Positions 1 through 12,208 of a stretch of 64,000 nucleotides of DNA are shown in pieces. Origin of the DNA: Apoderus coryli (lineage: Eukaryota; Arthropoda; Insecta; Coleoptera; Attelabidae). The position numbers and the translations under genes were made by a program. Position 1 is the first letter of the stretch; each line of letters begins with the position of its first letter. The stretch is taken from contig OU452214.1 in assembly GCA_911728435.2 (NCBI GenBank), positions 8,868,105 to 8,932,104 on the forward strand, given 5' to 3'. The notes under the pieces were generated by a model. The model searched no databases. It worked only from the letters and a program-made list of their open reading frames with translations, and was not told the origin of the DNA.

Positions 1-2502
1 AGCATGAATTATATTTACGCTACATCAGGTAAGCGCAGTTATTATGAAAAATGATAGTTTATTTTTTAGTTTTAACTAAAGTTAAGTTTTTTTAATCAAC
101 ACTTCTTTTAAGAACAGAAAAATCTTGTTAAAAATATACAGACACACCTGTTCCAGATTTAAATAAATGTTTGATAAATATTAATAAAGCAAATGTATAA
201 AAGCAGAGCTTTTAATAATACCTGGTATGAGACGTATTATGATTTGCGAACAGTTAGCATAAAAGTAATTTGATTGACAGATTCATAAAATGTGTTTTAT
301 TTAGTATTATTATGAAGTAGGTAAATATATTCTAGACATTAATTACACTTTAATTAAGGTTTTTAAGAAAACAATACTTAGGTGAGGTACCTACTTATAA
401 ACATAACCTATATTTTATGCAGTTGATAATTTTCCTTATTTGTAAAACAGATACAGGCGTACACCCAATTACACTGTTTTGTGTAAAGTTTAACCTAAAC
501 TTAAACTACTTAAAAACTAACTTACACTAAGAAACTAGGACTAAATATAAACTGTAGGTACTTAATTACTTAAGTGTATTCTCATTTTATTTTATTTATT
601 TTTTATTATTTTTATAATATATATCACAATGTTCTTACAATGAATTAAAATTTCTCATCATCATTGCAGTAGGTGATTTATATTGATAATTAGTTCTCGG
701 AATGTTTAGCAGAAATGTTTGATTATTTTTTTTCTTGTTTTTGTTATTGGGATAGCAAAGTTTATTGATGCCAATGTTCTGGAGTCATAGGCCATGTTAT
801 GAATTATTTTAAACAAAAACATTTTAGCTACCTATATAAGTATATGACTTTATTTTGTAATAAGACGGACGGGCAATGAAATTTACTTTTGTCCTGCCCT
901 GTATTTGTGTCTGGGTTTTATAGTTTATATTAGTTTGGGAATATTATTTAAGTAGGTTGAATACAAATGTTCTAAACTTTCCTTTTGAGTCATAAAATTT
1001 AAGGGTATGTTTTCTATTTATCTTATCTTCTATTGATATAGGTTTTACAACATCTGCAAGTAATATAAGAATAATATATTGAGGGCCTATGATAAAAAAT
1101 TTTATCTAGAAAAAGACCTTTTTTTCCTAATATCCGTTGAAAAGTAATAAAGACTCTGTAAAGATAAAGAGGACTAGAAACAGATGGACCGTGTTTTTCT
1201 TATTCGAAGAATGACATGTCTGAAATACCCGGTGGTCTAAACATTTAAGATTCTCAAAACAACTTCATGTAAATTAAATGTCGAACATTTATTATTATAT
1301 ACAAAAGCTAGTTGGAAGGCGTCACGGTTTCCCATATCAAAATAATATACATAACGGGCGCATAAAAAATAATGGGTTTTAGTCCAGTCGCGAACTCCAA
1401 TATCAAGAATCTTTATTAAAGTCGACATACAAATAAAAATGTATCTTATTTTGTGAATGTTTCACTCTGTAGATGTATTGGGGTACCTATATCGTAAATG
1501 TCCTTTTTTCTGGTAAGCTATTTTTCATCTAGGTACCTATTTCTCATGTATGTTAAGTGTTTAGGAACGACAATCGGTCTTTTTCGAGTTAGATTCGTTG
1601 TAGCCTTGGTTCAGTCATGTTGTGTTTTCTCTAATTATATAATGTTAAATTAAATATTTTAATTTGTTTTTGGACTTAGTAGATTTTTCAGTTAAGAATT
1701 ATTTTCCAGTTTTTGTTTAAAGACTAAGTTCATTTCTTTTTATTCTGAAGTAGTGAATTGTATGAAATTCCGTAAGTTTTGATATTCTTTTAATTGAAAA
1801 CCTTTTTGTTTTAATCAGTTTTTTTTTATAAAGTTTTAAGTTGTTTCTTTTAGTAAATGAAACAAATTCAGTTTTCAATTATGATTAAAGTTTCGTATAG
1901 GAATTAATATAATTATTTGTAATTATATTCATTTTCCTATTTTTAAGTAGTACAAGTAATGACTAAGATTTTCTTTTAAATTTTCATTATCTCTTAATTG
2001 TTTTATTCGTTTTCCTTAATTTATATATATTTATTTCTTTGTTGTTATTAAATTTCTTTATTAGTTTTAATTATTAAATTAGTTGCTTTTAGCCCGAACT
2101 TTGCGTTTTATTTCTAATAAAGTTTTCGATAAATTATTGACAAAAGGGTCAACCAATTAAATATTTTCTTTTAAATCCAAAGTGATCCAACATTATAATG
2201 GTGAGTAAATTTGCATTACTTTAATACAGATTAATAAAGCTTATTTTAGTTGTTTGTTTCTTTCATATAATAATTTGATTCTGTTATTATTCAAGTTGAT
2301 ATTCTTTGTTTGTTCTTCTATATTTGAAACCGCTCGTAAAAATTGAATCGAACCGTAACAATTGGAATAGCATATTGGGGTTCATTCGGATTGAGCTATA
2401 ACATTAGTATTCTTTCTGAATGTATATAACACCCGCTAATTTCAAAATGGTTACAATTTTATATTATGCTTCACCACATTAAACTGCCACAAGCCGCCAC
2501 TG
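1..2502 (-). mobile_element. hAT-like repeat R1, copy a (left end outside window)
   Basis: The sequence at 1-430 is repeated in inverted orientation at 42820-43260 and 63520-63720, and directly at 15920-16037. The right boundary at 2480-2502 is a terminus that reads CAGTGGCGGCTTGTGGCAG on the minus strand, the same as the start of copy d at 63490. CAGTGGCGG-type ends are usual for hAT elements. No transposase is seen, so this is probably non-autonomous. The left end lies outside the window, so a target duplication cannot be checked. R2 lies inside it. Confidence 0.6.
1543..2290 (+). repeat. Repeat R2, copy 1 (possible LTR with leader)
   Basis: About 380 bp from 1543 is found inverted at 51097-51375. 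A longer stretch to about 2290 is related to 41700-42350, sharing for example the block around TTGTTTGTTTCTTTCAT. The end of the block, near 2178, reads AAGTGATCCAACA and is followed at 2198 by ATG and a good splice-donor sequence. That arrangement recalls the LTR/leader junction of Bel/Pao elements, but no gag or pol is present. The LTR reading is a guess; the repeat itself is visible. Confidence 0.4.
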
Positions 2503-3440
2503 ACAACTTCTCTCGCAAGAACTCATTAGAATAGCTGAAGTTTCGAATATAATACTAAAAATATCAAAAAGTCGAAAGTGAAAAAAAAATATTAGTCGAC
2601 CATCTCAAATGTTACGACTATAGTTTTAACTGAGAGATTGTTTTTGCATTAAAACCATATATAAAACCTCATAAACAACTTTCAGGTTTCATCCGTCTAG
2701 ATATGCTGGACTAATTTTTAAAAATCAATGTGTAGATAACTTTAAAAATCTGAAGCCTGCGAAAAGCACTTTTGAATAGGATGATATAAATATTGCGAAA
2801 CGACATGTTTATCATCCCTAGAATACGTTGTCTTCGTTTTTAGTTCAGTTTCGACAATCGCTATAGAAATATAAAACAAAAATGTCAGAATTGAATGTTC
2901 ATCAGTCTTAGAAGGATCTAGGATCTAGCAGCTTAGAAACACAATTCCTTTATTAAATAATTACTTAGGTACTTACATTAATTTGTCACACATGCCAATC
3001 CATTGAGCAAATAGTGCAATAAGAAGATTAATTTTTTTTTTATGGAATGGCTTCACAAAGAGAAATTTGAAAAGAGAAATTCAATTTACCATTTATTATT
3101 AGTTTTACTTATTAAGGATTCCTTTTATACTACATTTAGCGAAGAGACTCCAGATACGGCAGTAGGACAGAGAAGAACGATAAGCGAGATGCTGCGAATT
3201 CCTAGTTAAAGAGACGAAAGCATTACTAGCTATTAGGTACTATACAGAGTGATTACTTTAATTTTAAGGGGTGATTCGTAACAATAACACCTAAAGCGCC
3301 AAGATGCTATGTTAGTATTGTATTTTTCTTGAACCTTGTTACAATTTTTTTATTCTTTTCCTTTCTTGGGATTTAAGGTTCTATTTTATAAGCCATTTTT
3401 TTTCTTTTGAAATATTTTTATTTCATGTCAATGGTAAAAC

Positions 3441-3465
3441 GTTTCGGCTTATTCGCCTTCCTCAG
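3441..3465 (-). other. Hairpin with hammerhead-like core
   Basis: On the minus strand the sequence runs CTGAGGA, one base, a GGC/GCC stem, then GAAAC. These are the two conserved strands of a hammerhead ribozyme core, but one extra base separates the first from the stem. It is followed by ACATGAAATAAAA, like a retroelement 3' end. Related motifs lie at 7201-7234 and 50254-50282. Confidence 0.3.
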
Positions 3466-3535
3466 GTAGATATCTTTTCTTACCAACATCGCATGATTCT
3501 GTAGAATTTTTTTTTGGATGTATACCACTTTTAGC

Positions 3536-3600
3536 CAGTGGCGGCTGGTCGGGGTAGGCAAGGTAGGCACTGCCTACCTTTAAAACTTCGCTCTAAATTA
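3536..3600 (+). mobile_element. hAT-type terminus (5' end only)
   Basis: The sequence starting at 3536 is CAGTGGCGGCTGGTCGGGG, a typical hAT terminal inverted repeat, followed by an imperfect palindrome around GTAGGCA/TGCCTAC. The element is cut by the LINE tail at about 3680, and no matching right end was found after the LINE. It is a remnant. Confidence 0.4.
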
Positions 3601-3679
3601 AATACTCAATTTATTATTATTGACTCCATAATTTAAAAAAAAAAATATTGATTCTTATATTAATTTCATTTTGATATTA

Positions 3680-5515
3680 ATAATAATAATAGCTTTATTA
3701 CTCAACAGAACAAGTTCCATTTACAGAGCAATGCATACAAAAACCAACTATAACTTAAGCTTAACTATATTAAATAACAGTGGGTACATCAATAAACAAT
3801 GAAAATCAACCAAAGTACACAAGTATTAATGAACATCAAGTTCCTTTAGTATTGATTCCGCGGAAGACAATATTTCATTCAGAGAATCAAAAAATATATC
3901 ACACTGATCATTAACCAAATTAAATTGCCGGCACATAGTATAAATTGGAGATTTTAACATAACATTTGTTCTGGCTCGCTCATTATAAAATGCAATAGAA
4001 CTTCTTGCATTGATACGCGGAACCAACAGAGATTCCTTTTCCAGTAGCTCAGGGCACACTACATCACTATTGAATATCTTATATAGAAAACTTATACTAA
4101 ATAATTTCTCCTTAAACTTAAACTTTGAAATTGAAATCGGTCAATAAGATATTTGTAAGGTATTCCGCGATCCGGGTAAGTTCCATCAATTTTCAAGCAC
4201 AAACATTTTAAAAATTTACGCTAAACTTTCTCAATCATATGAATATCACAGTCATAGCAGGGGTACCAGACCAAAGAGCAATACTCAAGGTTGGATCTTA
4301 CATATGCAAGATATAGAGTATTCAAAGTAACGACACTCTCGAAATATTTGCTGTTTCTAACAATAAAGCCATAAGCTTTGGTCGCACCAGCCACAATATC
4401 TGTAATATGTTCCTTGAAAGTGAAATGCATGTCAAAAGTAACTCCAAGATCTTTAATAGACTTCTTTCGATTAAGAATTACTCCATTTACATTATAATAA
4501 AAGATGGTCGGGGACGTTTTGCGGGTATAAGAAACAACATTACATTTCTTAGGATTGAGGGAAAGTCTGTTTTGTTCACACCAAGCATTCACCATTGAAG
4601 ACTGCCTTGTAGCGAAATACAATCCTCCGGCGTACTTATCGTTGTAAAAATCTTTAAGTCATCTGCATAAACCAGTTTACTATAATTCAATAATTCTCCC
4701 AAATCATTGATGAATCATAAAAATAATAGAGGTCCCAGATTTGAACCCTGAGGTGCTCCAGATAGAGCTGCATAATATGTCGATATATATCCATTGTCTG
4801 ACACAAACTGAACCCTATCAGTAATATAAGATTGCAGAAGACAGACGGCATCAGCGCTAAAGCCAAAATGCGGAAGCTTTTGTATGAGGATTGTATGATC
4901 AATTCTATCAAACGCCTTGCAAAAATCGGTGTATACAACGTCAACCTGACCACGGTTATCCAACGTCCCAGACACGTATTGTGAAAAAATTGACAAATTT
5001 GTAAGTGTGGACTTGTGTGCAATGAAACCATGCTGATACTGGACCAGCCCATGTTGAATAATTGGATAAATACCATTGTAAAGGACTATTTCAAGTAATT
5101 TAGAAAAATAGACCGAATTGATATAGGCCTATAATTGGTTATATCCGCACGATCTCCGCTCCTGAAAACAGGACACACCTTAGCATTCTTCCAGACCATA
5201 GGAAAAGTATTACGTCTTAATATTAAGTTATAAATTATACACAGAGGAACGCACATTACTGAAATTGTATCTTTGACCAAGAATGCGGGAATTCCGTCAG
5301 GTCCGGAAGTAAACCTGTTCTTTAATTTGCGAGCAGCCATAACTATCTCTCCGTCAGTTATATTTCCAAATGTGATATCATTTCCACACAGAAGCGATAA
5401 TGCATCATCATTACCACAACCCACAGGTCCCACAAAGACACTTTCAAAGTATTTAGCAAACGTTTCAATAATATTTTGCGGATCCTCAATAACATTTTCT
5501 ACCTTAAACTAACTA
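3680..5515 (-). pseudogene. Non-LTR retrotransposon (LINE), 5'-truncated and broken
   Basis: Read on the minus strand, this gives reverse transcriptase pieces in several frames. They are a linker/early RT segment (5512-5086, with TSGPDGIPAFLVKD and NYRPIS motifs), the palm region (4996-4715, with YTDFCKAFDRIDH and APQGSNLGPLLFL), the thumb/C-terminal region (4622-4221, KCNVVSYTRK and KDLGVTFD) and the C-terminal tail (4059-3826). At least three frameshifts or stops separate them. The 3' end, on the left, has a short AATAAAG and (ATT)n tail at about 3680-3700. The endonuclease is missing. The tail and motifs fit the Jockey/I/CR1 group, but the clade is not assigned. Confidence 0.8.
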
Positions 5516-5519
5516 CCGC

Positions 5520-7180
5520 AAAATAGGTTTACCGCTGGTGCTATAACCCACTACCGGGACTTCGCATTTTTACAGGCAACTGTTATCGTCCCGTATACAC
5601 TGTATACACATATACCTATGTACATATCAAAAGTTTTGCGCCACCGGTCACCGGGTAATAGTATGTACTACCAAATCCGGCCTAAAATACATGTATTTTG
5701 CTCAAAATTGTTGTTCTTTTTCTTGAATATATTTATATAAATATACAGAAAAAACTGGTGGTGATTGAGAACTTTTATATAATACCTATTGCAATAATAT
5801 GTGTTCTATTGCGTAGGAACGTGTTTACGTTGAGCTTAGGCACCTACCCCGGCCGCCTTCTATCTATTGTATATAGGTAGGTATACTATTTGCCCGAATT
5901 TCGATCTGTACGTTAGCTATTTTTGTTTACTGTTTGTTTGTAAAGATTAATGGTTGTGCTGCACAACTTGTTGCGGTAGCGGTAAGTAGTAATTAGGTAG
6001 TAATATTAATATTTATTCAATACAAATAATTTTGTATTTTATTTGTATTTGATTATGTATTGGATTTCGTAGAGTAGTGCATAATTTTTAAAAATAAAAA
6101 AAAAAAATAATAAAAAAAGTTCAATGACACCAATATGTGCAGACGGGCTACAATTTCATTCAATAATAATAAAAATAGTTCAATGAACTAGGTCATAGAG
6201 ATGCAAGAAATGTATCGATATATTCGTTCTTTCATTATTAGAGATGCAAGAAACATATTGATATATTCCATTCGATCTCAATTTCTTTTTAAAGATGAGA
6301 TCAGAGTCTATTGGCCTCTTGTTGTAAATTAATTTGGCACCATTTAGATGACCAGCGGCGTAGAAATTGATGTAAATAGTTACTCTAAATAATTGTAAAA
6401 AAAGATTACGCCGTCCTTTGCTTTTAGCCCTTTGGGTCGCCCATTTGAATTGGAACAAACGCGTCATTTATAGTTTTCGTAATTTTTTCATTACAAACTG
6501 AAACAAAATTTCGGTTTCCTTGTAATTGGGCCAACCTATGTGACAAATCAAAACCGGCAAATAGACGAAACGATGCACTAGTCTCCATAGCTAAATAGCC
6601 GCACGCCCCTGCTTGCACGTGATGTATAATATGAAGCAAGCAATATCGTTAAAGAACGCCAACGTCTTTGTGGTGCGACAACTACTATTTAAAATGAATT
6701 AAAAACCTCTGAAACCCACTCAACTTTCCCAAACTCCGCAAAACTTTTCATTGTATACAAATTTATTCCAAGAACAAGCACTACTCGATTTTCCGATATG
6801 CCGTTGCTGTTCAAATACAAGGATAACTTTGCCACAAAACTCTCAACTTTCCCGAAAATTACACACAAAACTGGACAGAAACTATCAAGTTTCCTTTTGA
6901 AATTGAATTAGATACATTTTGGTGAAAGGACATCTGCGGTTTTCATGGTTTATTGTTTGAACTTATCTTTGCAATATACAGGAGACTTTTGTTTGTGATA
7001 GATCAAACCAATCACGCGTATTGTGGTTTGTTCTTTTGTTGTGTTCAATGAGAAAGTACATTACGTTTAAAGCTTATTATTTGGGTATTTCGCCACTATT
7101 TAACATTTATTTAATTTTTTTTTCTTGGGTAATATAAGTTCACAAAATTACTTGACTTTGAAATAAATTTTGGTTTTATT
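5520..7180. other. Stretch without recognised gene
   Basis: AT-rich sequence with short open frames, the longest on the minus strand at 6180-6467 and 6424-6639. These match nothing I recognise and overlap each other. There are no clear terminal repeats or splice-bounded exons. Confidence 0.4.
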
Positions 7181-7200
7181 TCATGTCATATACATACAAC

Positions 7201-7410
7201 GTTTTGACAAATCCAGATACTTTGTCTTCTTCAGGCACTCTTAAAACATCGTTGTTACATTGAAAAATATTAATTGTCTTTATCCAACTGCATAATATTG
7301 TAAGTAAAGAATTTTTTTGTTTAAGAACTTACAATATTATTCAGTTGGATAAAGACAATTAATATTTTTCAATGTGACAACGATGTTTTAAGAGTGCCTG
7401 AGGAAGACAA
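7201..7410. repeat. Inverted repeat with 84-bp arms
   Basis: The left arm (7222-7305) and right arm (7327-7410) are inverted copies of each other with only a few mismatches and a spacer of about 21 bp. Both arms contain GTGCCTGA(A/G)GAAGAC. On the minus strand, 7234-7201 also shows the CTGAAGA-stem-AAAAC motif that relates it to 3441-3465. It is probably the ends of two head-to-head retroelement tails, or a foldback element. Confidence 0.7.
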
Positions 7411-7464
7411 CATTGTAAAGATAAATTTAGTTATTTTTGTTTTAAATGTATAAACTTGTCACAC

Positions 7465-7873
7465 CAGGGGCGTACTGACCAGTGTTCCGCGTGTTCCACG
7501 GAACACGTGCCCGGTATTGTATCGGATGGGTCAGGAATTGTACGTTAAATATTCCGGTGACATTTCCGTTACGAAATCGTCTGAACATGTTTCATTTAGG
7601 AATTGTTGTGATTTATGTAAGATAAAATCAATTAAAGACCTAATGGAATTTATCTCTATTGAAAGTTTCAGTTCCTGTAGTAGCTTCAGTGAAATTTTGA
7701 CAGCTTGCTACATTTGCCTGAGTCTCCCTGTATCTGTAGCAACAGCCGAACATTCATTTTCCAAGTTGAAATTGATAAACAGTCTTAGAAACATCATGGG
7801 ACAGGAAAGGCTGTCGGGGTTGTCAATTCTGTCAATTGAGAACCGGATTGTGCGAAAAATAGACGTTCCATAG
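7465..7873 (+). pseudogene. hAT transposase C-terminal remnant
   Basis: An hAT-like terminus (CAGGGGCGTACTGACC) starts at 7465. The following open frame contains LPVSVATAEHSFSKLKLI, then MGQERLSGLSILSIE. This is the C-terminal dimerisation segment (hATC) of hAT transposases of the ZMYM/TTF-zinc-finger type. Zinc finger, DUF4371 and catalytic regions are absent, so this is an internally deleted copy in which the left terminus lies close to the C-terminus. The open frame continues past 7517 only because of truncation; no start codon belongs to it. A further fragment of the same broad family is at 50843-50960. Confidence 0.75.
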
Positions 7874-7879
7874 TATCAA

Positions 7880-8929
7880 CTTTTGCGTATATCAAGGCGA
7901 GCAATTTTTTTTAATTAGATCAGTTATTTTATTATACCTAATAATTATACCGGGTATTCCATTAAGGGTGGGCAGGTAGCATATCTGAGGAAATAATAGT
8001 CGTAGGACAATAAGAAAAAATTCTTTTAGGGAAATTCACCATGGGAAATCGCTGGAAATAGTTTATTAGTTTGTCTCCATGCATGGAAACTTCCCAATTT
8101 TGTTTCATGAGTATCTAGATCTACCTCTTTTAACAAATTTTATGAAAGCTCTGCATTTTGGTAATTTTAATGGATCTTTCATTATTTTTATTTGCTAAAC
8201 TATCAGTTTAAATCTATTTCTTTATTTCCCCTGGCGTTCTTGATCACGGAAAATTAAAGATACATGATTTTTTAACGAATTTTGGTGATCAACATTCTTT
8301 TGGCCATAACTCTCAAACGAATAAAGATTTTCCTGTGCGGTTTTGGACTTTTTTGTTGCAAATTCAATTAACTTTTCATTTTTGATAAAATATTTGTATC
8401 ATTCCGATTAAGTTTTTAAAGAAAAACCAAAAAAACCTTAGGCGATGCAAAAATCGCCATCTAGCGGAGCCCCAAAAAACAATTGTGATTTGAAATCTTT
8501 TTTTTCTTCATCAGCAAGGCTTGAGTTCTTAAACGAAAATTAGATTGAAAAATTCGGTTAAGCCAAACCAAAGTTATACACATTATCATAGGTAAAATTT
8601 CGTCCTTCCCTGCTGCCTTTATTTCAAGCCGCACAATAAAAAGTGGTAAACGAAAAAGATTAACTATTTCGAAAACTGTTGATTTTCGAGAGAAAGTTTT
8701 AAATCAAAAGTTTAATAGTTCTAACTTCTAATATGTCTATAATATGGCACCTTCAAAATCAACACGTCGTAACGTTTCGTTTTACAGCTGCCACCATCAA
8801 GTTTGTTTTTTCAATTCGCTCAGCAAAAATAAAGCAGGTTTGTATCACGGAAAAATCATTGATGGTGACTACTATCGAATCGAAACGTCGAGATCATACT
8901 TGAGATATAGGTACCTTATTTTAAAAGTA
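7880..8929. other. Stretch without recognised gene
   Basis: AT-rich sequence. An open frame from 8744 runs into the tandem array and has no recognisable domain. The stretch near 7945-7975 resembles MITE ends (CGGGTATTCCATTAAGGG), but no partner was found. Confidence 0.35.
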
Positions 8930-9592
8930 GTGACAAAATTTACCCAGGACAATGATATTATGAAGGGTTATTTGCATGCCAAACAACATGCGCCTCAACG
9001 GTCATTAAGGATAGTTTCTTAGGTCTTGCTTAGGTCCTGTATCATAGCATCCTATAACAAACCAAGGCCCCAAAAAATTGAAATCTGGTTCCCTAATAAT
9101 GGGGTCGTGAAATTTACGCAGGACAATGATATTATGACGGGTTCTTTGCATGCCAAACGACATGCGCCTCAACGGTCATTAAGGATAGTTTCTTTTAGGT
9201 CTTGCTTAGGTCCTGTATGATAGCATCCTATACCAAAGCAAGGCCCAAAAAATTGAAATCTGGTTCCCTAATAATGGAGTCGTGAAATTTACGCAGGACA
9301 AGTATATTATGAAGGGTTATTTGCATGCCAAACGACATGCGCTTCAACGGTCATTAAGGATAGTTTCTTAGGTCTTGATTAGGTCCTGTATGATAGCGTC
9401 CTACACCAAACCAAGGCCCCAAAAAATTTAATTCTGGTTCCCTAATAATGGGGTCGTGAAATTTACGCAGGACAATGATATTATGAAGGGTTATTTGCAT
9501 GCCAAACGACATGCGCCTCAACAGTCATTAAGGATAGTTTCTTAAGTCTTGATTAGGTCCTGTATGATAGCGTCCTATACCAAACCAAGGCA
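8930..9592 (+). repeat. Tandem array, about 3.8 units of 174-177 bp
   Basis: Units start at 8930, 9107, 9282 and 9456; the last is partial. Each contains CAGGACAATGATATTATGA, the near-palindromic GCATGCCAAACGACATGC, and GGTCATTAAGGATAGTTTC. The units are contiguous, without spacers. Differences between units are mostly single bases and 1-2 bp indels, including one run of extra T in unit 2. Open frames inside units are a by-product of the repeat. It is a satellite-like array, or the internal minisatellite of a DNA element. Confidence 0.9.
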
Positions 9593-10059
9593 ATAAACAA
9601 ATTTAGATAGTATTCGTTAGTATAATTTATACGCCCGCCATGATTATTACTACGAATTAATGTCTACAATTTGTCATAGTTCTTGATTATTGTTGTCAAT
9701 TGTCATATTTATTTGCTATCTCAAGCCATCATGGCCAACTAAAATCAATTAAATTGTTGACACCCATTTCCGGTATAACCGGAAGTGCTAGATTCTTGAA
9801 AACATTTAAGCCGAATTGGTCCCGTCGACCTAAGTACCACACCAGATTTTCAGATTGGTCTACAGTGTAGTTTCTCCATAATCGATCGAATCCCTTCCCG
9901 ATGGGACACCCGGTATATATTACATATATGATATGGAGAGCTAAAAAACGACAAATAGATACAAAAAGAAATTTCTCACATTCAACCAGTCAAGCTGCCT
10001 CATTCCTGCTGACGCATGCTCATACCCAACGAATGAATTTCTTTTTTCTTTCTTTGTAT

Positions 10060-10366
10060 TGATTGTTTTTCTCTTGATCCGCCTGAAACCTTAACCAATA
10101 CCAAATTTCCAGCAACAACTTCATTGTATTCTGGGTGTAAATACTATGTCTCTGATCGTACGTGCATCATGCACATCTTCAAGGAGATCGTCATTAGAGT
10201 TGTCATTAGTTAATGGCTCAACTATATCTGAATCACTAGAGTCTGGATCAATACTGACTGCTACGCTTATGCCAGATAATTTTTGTTTTTTAATGTTTTT
10301 TCTTAATGGTGTCATCAACCTTCGTAGACTACAAGCTGGGACGAAGATCGTATCCACATCAGCCAT
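10060..10366 (-). pseudogene. Broken coding fragment, possibly C-terminus of a pogo/Tigger-type transposase
   Basis: On the minus strand, an open frame from 10366 starts MADVDTIFVPACSLRR. It has an acidic serine-rich stretch (DPDSSDSDIVEPL) and ends at 10121. A +1 shift at about 10130 lets the reading continue as PEYNEVVAGNLVLVKV. An acidic region followed by a VAGNxVLVKV-like segment is common at the ends of DDE-type transposase proteins. The assignment is a guess. The fragment lies just left of the CACTG element that starts at 10429. Confidence 0.3.
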
Positions 10367-10608
10367 TGAGCTTCAATGCTATTGTAGTTCCTACCCTTAC
10401 GTATAGCTGTGCGTTTTTTTACCACTTACACTGAACCGAAAAGGTACGTGATATTAATAAAAAAGTGCTTCAAATCAATGAACGTCAACATTAAATTTGA
10501 GCCGATGATGGGTGACATTAATACAATGAACGTTCGTACATAAATTCGGTAGCGAATTCTGTACGTTGAATTAATAAATAAAGAACATAAATTTATGCTC
10601 GCCGGGTA

Positions 10609-10864
10609 TTGATCTTACGAATGATGGACATTAATTTATAACTCCTGTACGTTAAAACGATGTTACCAAGTTGTTAATGTTACGAACGATGAAGATTAGT
10701 TTATGTCTCCAATACGTAAAACCGATGTTAGCTGGTTATTAATGTTACGAACGATGAACATTAATCTATGACTTTTGTACATTAAACCGATGTCTGAAGG
10801 TTATTAATGTTACGAACGAGAAACATGAATCTATGACTTTTGTACGTTAAACCAATGTTAGCTG
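10609..10864 (+). repeat. Subterminal tandem repeat, four units of about 64 bp
   Basis: Four diverged units begin near 10609, 10673, 10737 and 10801. Each carries TTACGAACGATGAACATTAA, then TGTACGTTAAACCGATGTT. The inverted copy at about 25925-26065 has only two of these units. Arrays near the ends are a feature of CACTA-type elements, where they can bind the transposase; that role here is inferred. Confidence 0.75.
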
Positions 10865-11129
10865 ATTATTACATTGGGTTATAATAATTGTTTTACGTAA
10901 TTGTGTTCGCCGGAAATTATTATTACGAAAGATTGAGATTATTGTTCTGTATTCAATCAATAATCGCGAGCATATAGGTACATATGTATTATGTGTACTG
11001 CAAAGTGCAGTATGGTTCAAATATACTAGTACCAATGGTTAGAGAATTTAAAAGCCCAAATAAGACTCAAAATTATCTTGCTGTACGTCCATTGATTTGA
11101 TCCACCTGTAAATAAATTAAATCATATTT

Positions 11130-12208
11130 GTACGACACTCGAAATTTGAAAACTAAAGTCCGCGGAAATTCTTCTAAACAAAATTGGAAATTATTGCGAG
11201 ATCTAAACATTTATGCAAGGGAAAATATCACAATACCGTCTTTTATTCATGATGATTATCAACATCATGAATAAAAGACGGTATTTTATTCATGATGTTG
11301 ATAATATTAATGATTTTTTTGTGGACACTTCTACCAACAATCCGGACCCAGGAACGATCAATTTTTACTTAGGTAATAAAATTAGGCCCGATATTAACTT
11401 TGAATTTACAATGGTGGATCATGGCGAGATACTTGATGCATTGCTTGGGATTACGTCAAATGCTGTAGGTAGTGACATGATCAGTATTGATATGCTAGTA
11501 GTAGTAGTTGTCCGTTTATAATGCCCTTTAGACAGCATCTAGTTAATTACTATATAGAAACGAGGAACTTCCCAACATGTTGGAAAGAAGCCAATATCAT
11601 TTCAATCCCAAAACTAAAACTCCATCAACATTTAAGGATCTTATAGACCGATTAATATACTCCCAGCGAACTCCAAGGTTATTGAGAGAGTGATCTGCAA
11701 TCAAATGAACACAAATCTTGATGGGCATGGGTTGTTGTCGGAGGTCCAGTCTGGGTTCCGTCAGGGTCACAGTTGCTCCACGACATGACTTAAAATATTG
11801 GATGATGCATTGGGGGCAGTAGATCAGGGTCGATTGACGGCATTGCTGCTGTTGGACTACGCAAGGGGCATTTGACCGCATTGGTCATGGTTTGTTGCTG
11901 GCCATTGTGGGTTACCTGGCCTTTGGGGAGTCTGCTGTGTCTCTACTCGGAACATATGTGAATGATAGAAGTCAGGTTGTCATTTTGGGAACGGCCGTGT
12001 CTGGGCCCAGGACATTGCGTAGTGCCGCAGGGCATCCAGGAATCATTGCCTTTTTTTATGAATCAGGGTTTTTGTTGTTGTTATTATTATGCAGTTATCT
12101 TTAGTATTGCTAATATGTTAAGCTAGGAGGCTGTGCATCGACTTCGCCTTTTGTGTAACTTTTCTAAGTTCTCAATAAAGTCATTTATTATATTATTATT
12201 ATTATTAA
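11130..12208 (+). pseudogene. LINE fragment nested in CACTG element copy 1
   Basis: The translated pieces read as a non-LTR reverse transcriptase. They are a pre-RT region (about 11160-11521, with NWKLLRDLNIYA and the SNAVGSDMISIDML motif), then shifted frames with SGFRQGHSC (about 11750) and a palm segment ending FDRIGHGLLLAIVGYL (11870-12104). The catalytic FADD/YADD part and everything after it are missing. Sequence resembling a LINE 3' end (AATAAAG and (ATT)n at 12175-12208) follows directly, so there is an internal deletion. Several stops and shifts are present. The same deletion is found in copy 2, so it predates the duplication of the host element. Confidence 0.75.
11234..11283. repeat. 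Perfect hairpin, 21-bp arms, 8-base loop
   Basis: The arms are TACCGTCTTTTATTCATGATG at 11234-11254 and its exact complement at 11263-11283. The sister copy (about 25425-25465) lacks it and reads straight through, so it arose by local inverted duplication. Confidence 0.9.

Noticed and set aside
3441..3465. Functional hammerhead ribozyme annotation
   Set aside because: The core has an extra base and no clear stem III or cleavage site; kept only as a motif.
6180..6639. Two overlapping minus-strand open frames
   Set aside because: No recognisable motif, mutually overlapping, and no splice or promoter support.
8930..9592. Possible CRISPR-like array
   Set aside because: Units are contiguous 175-bp direct repeats without unique spacers, and the DNA is eukaryotic.
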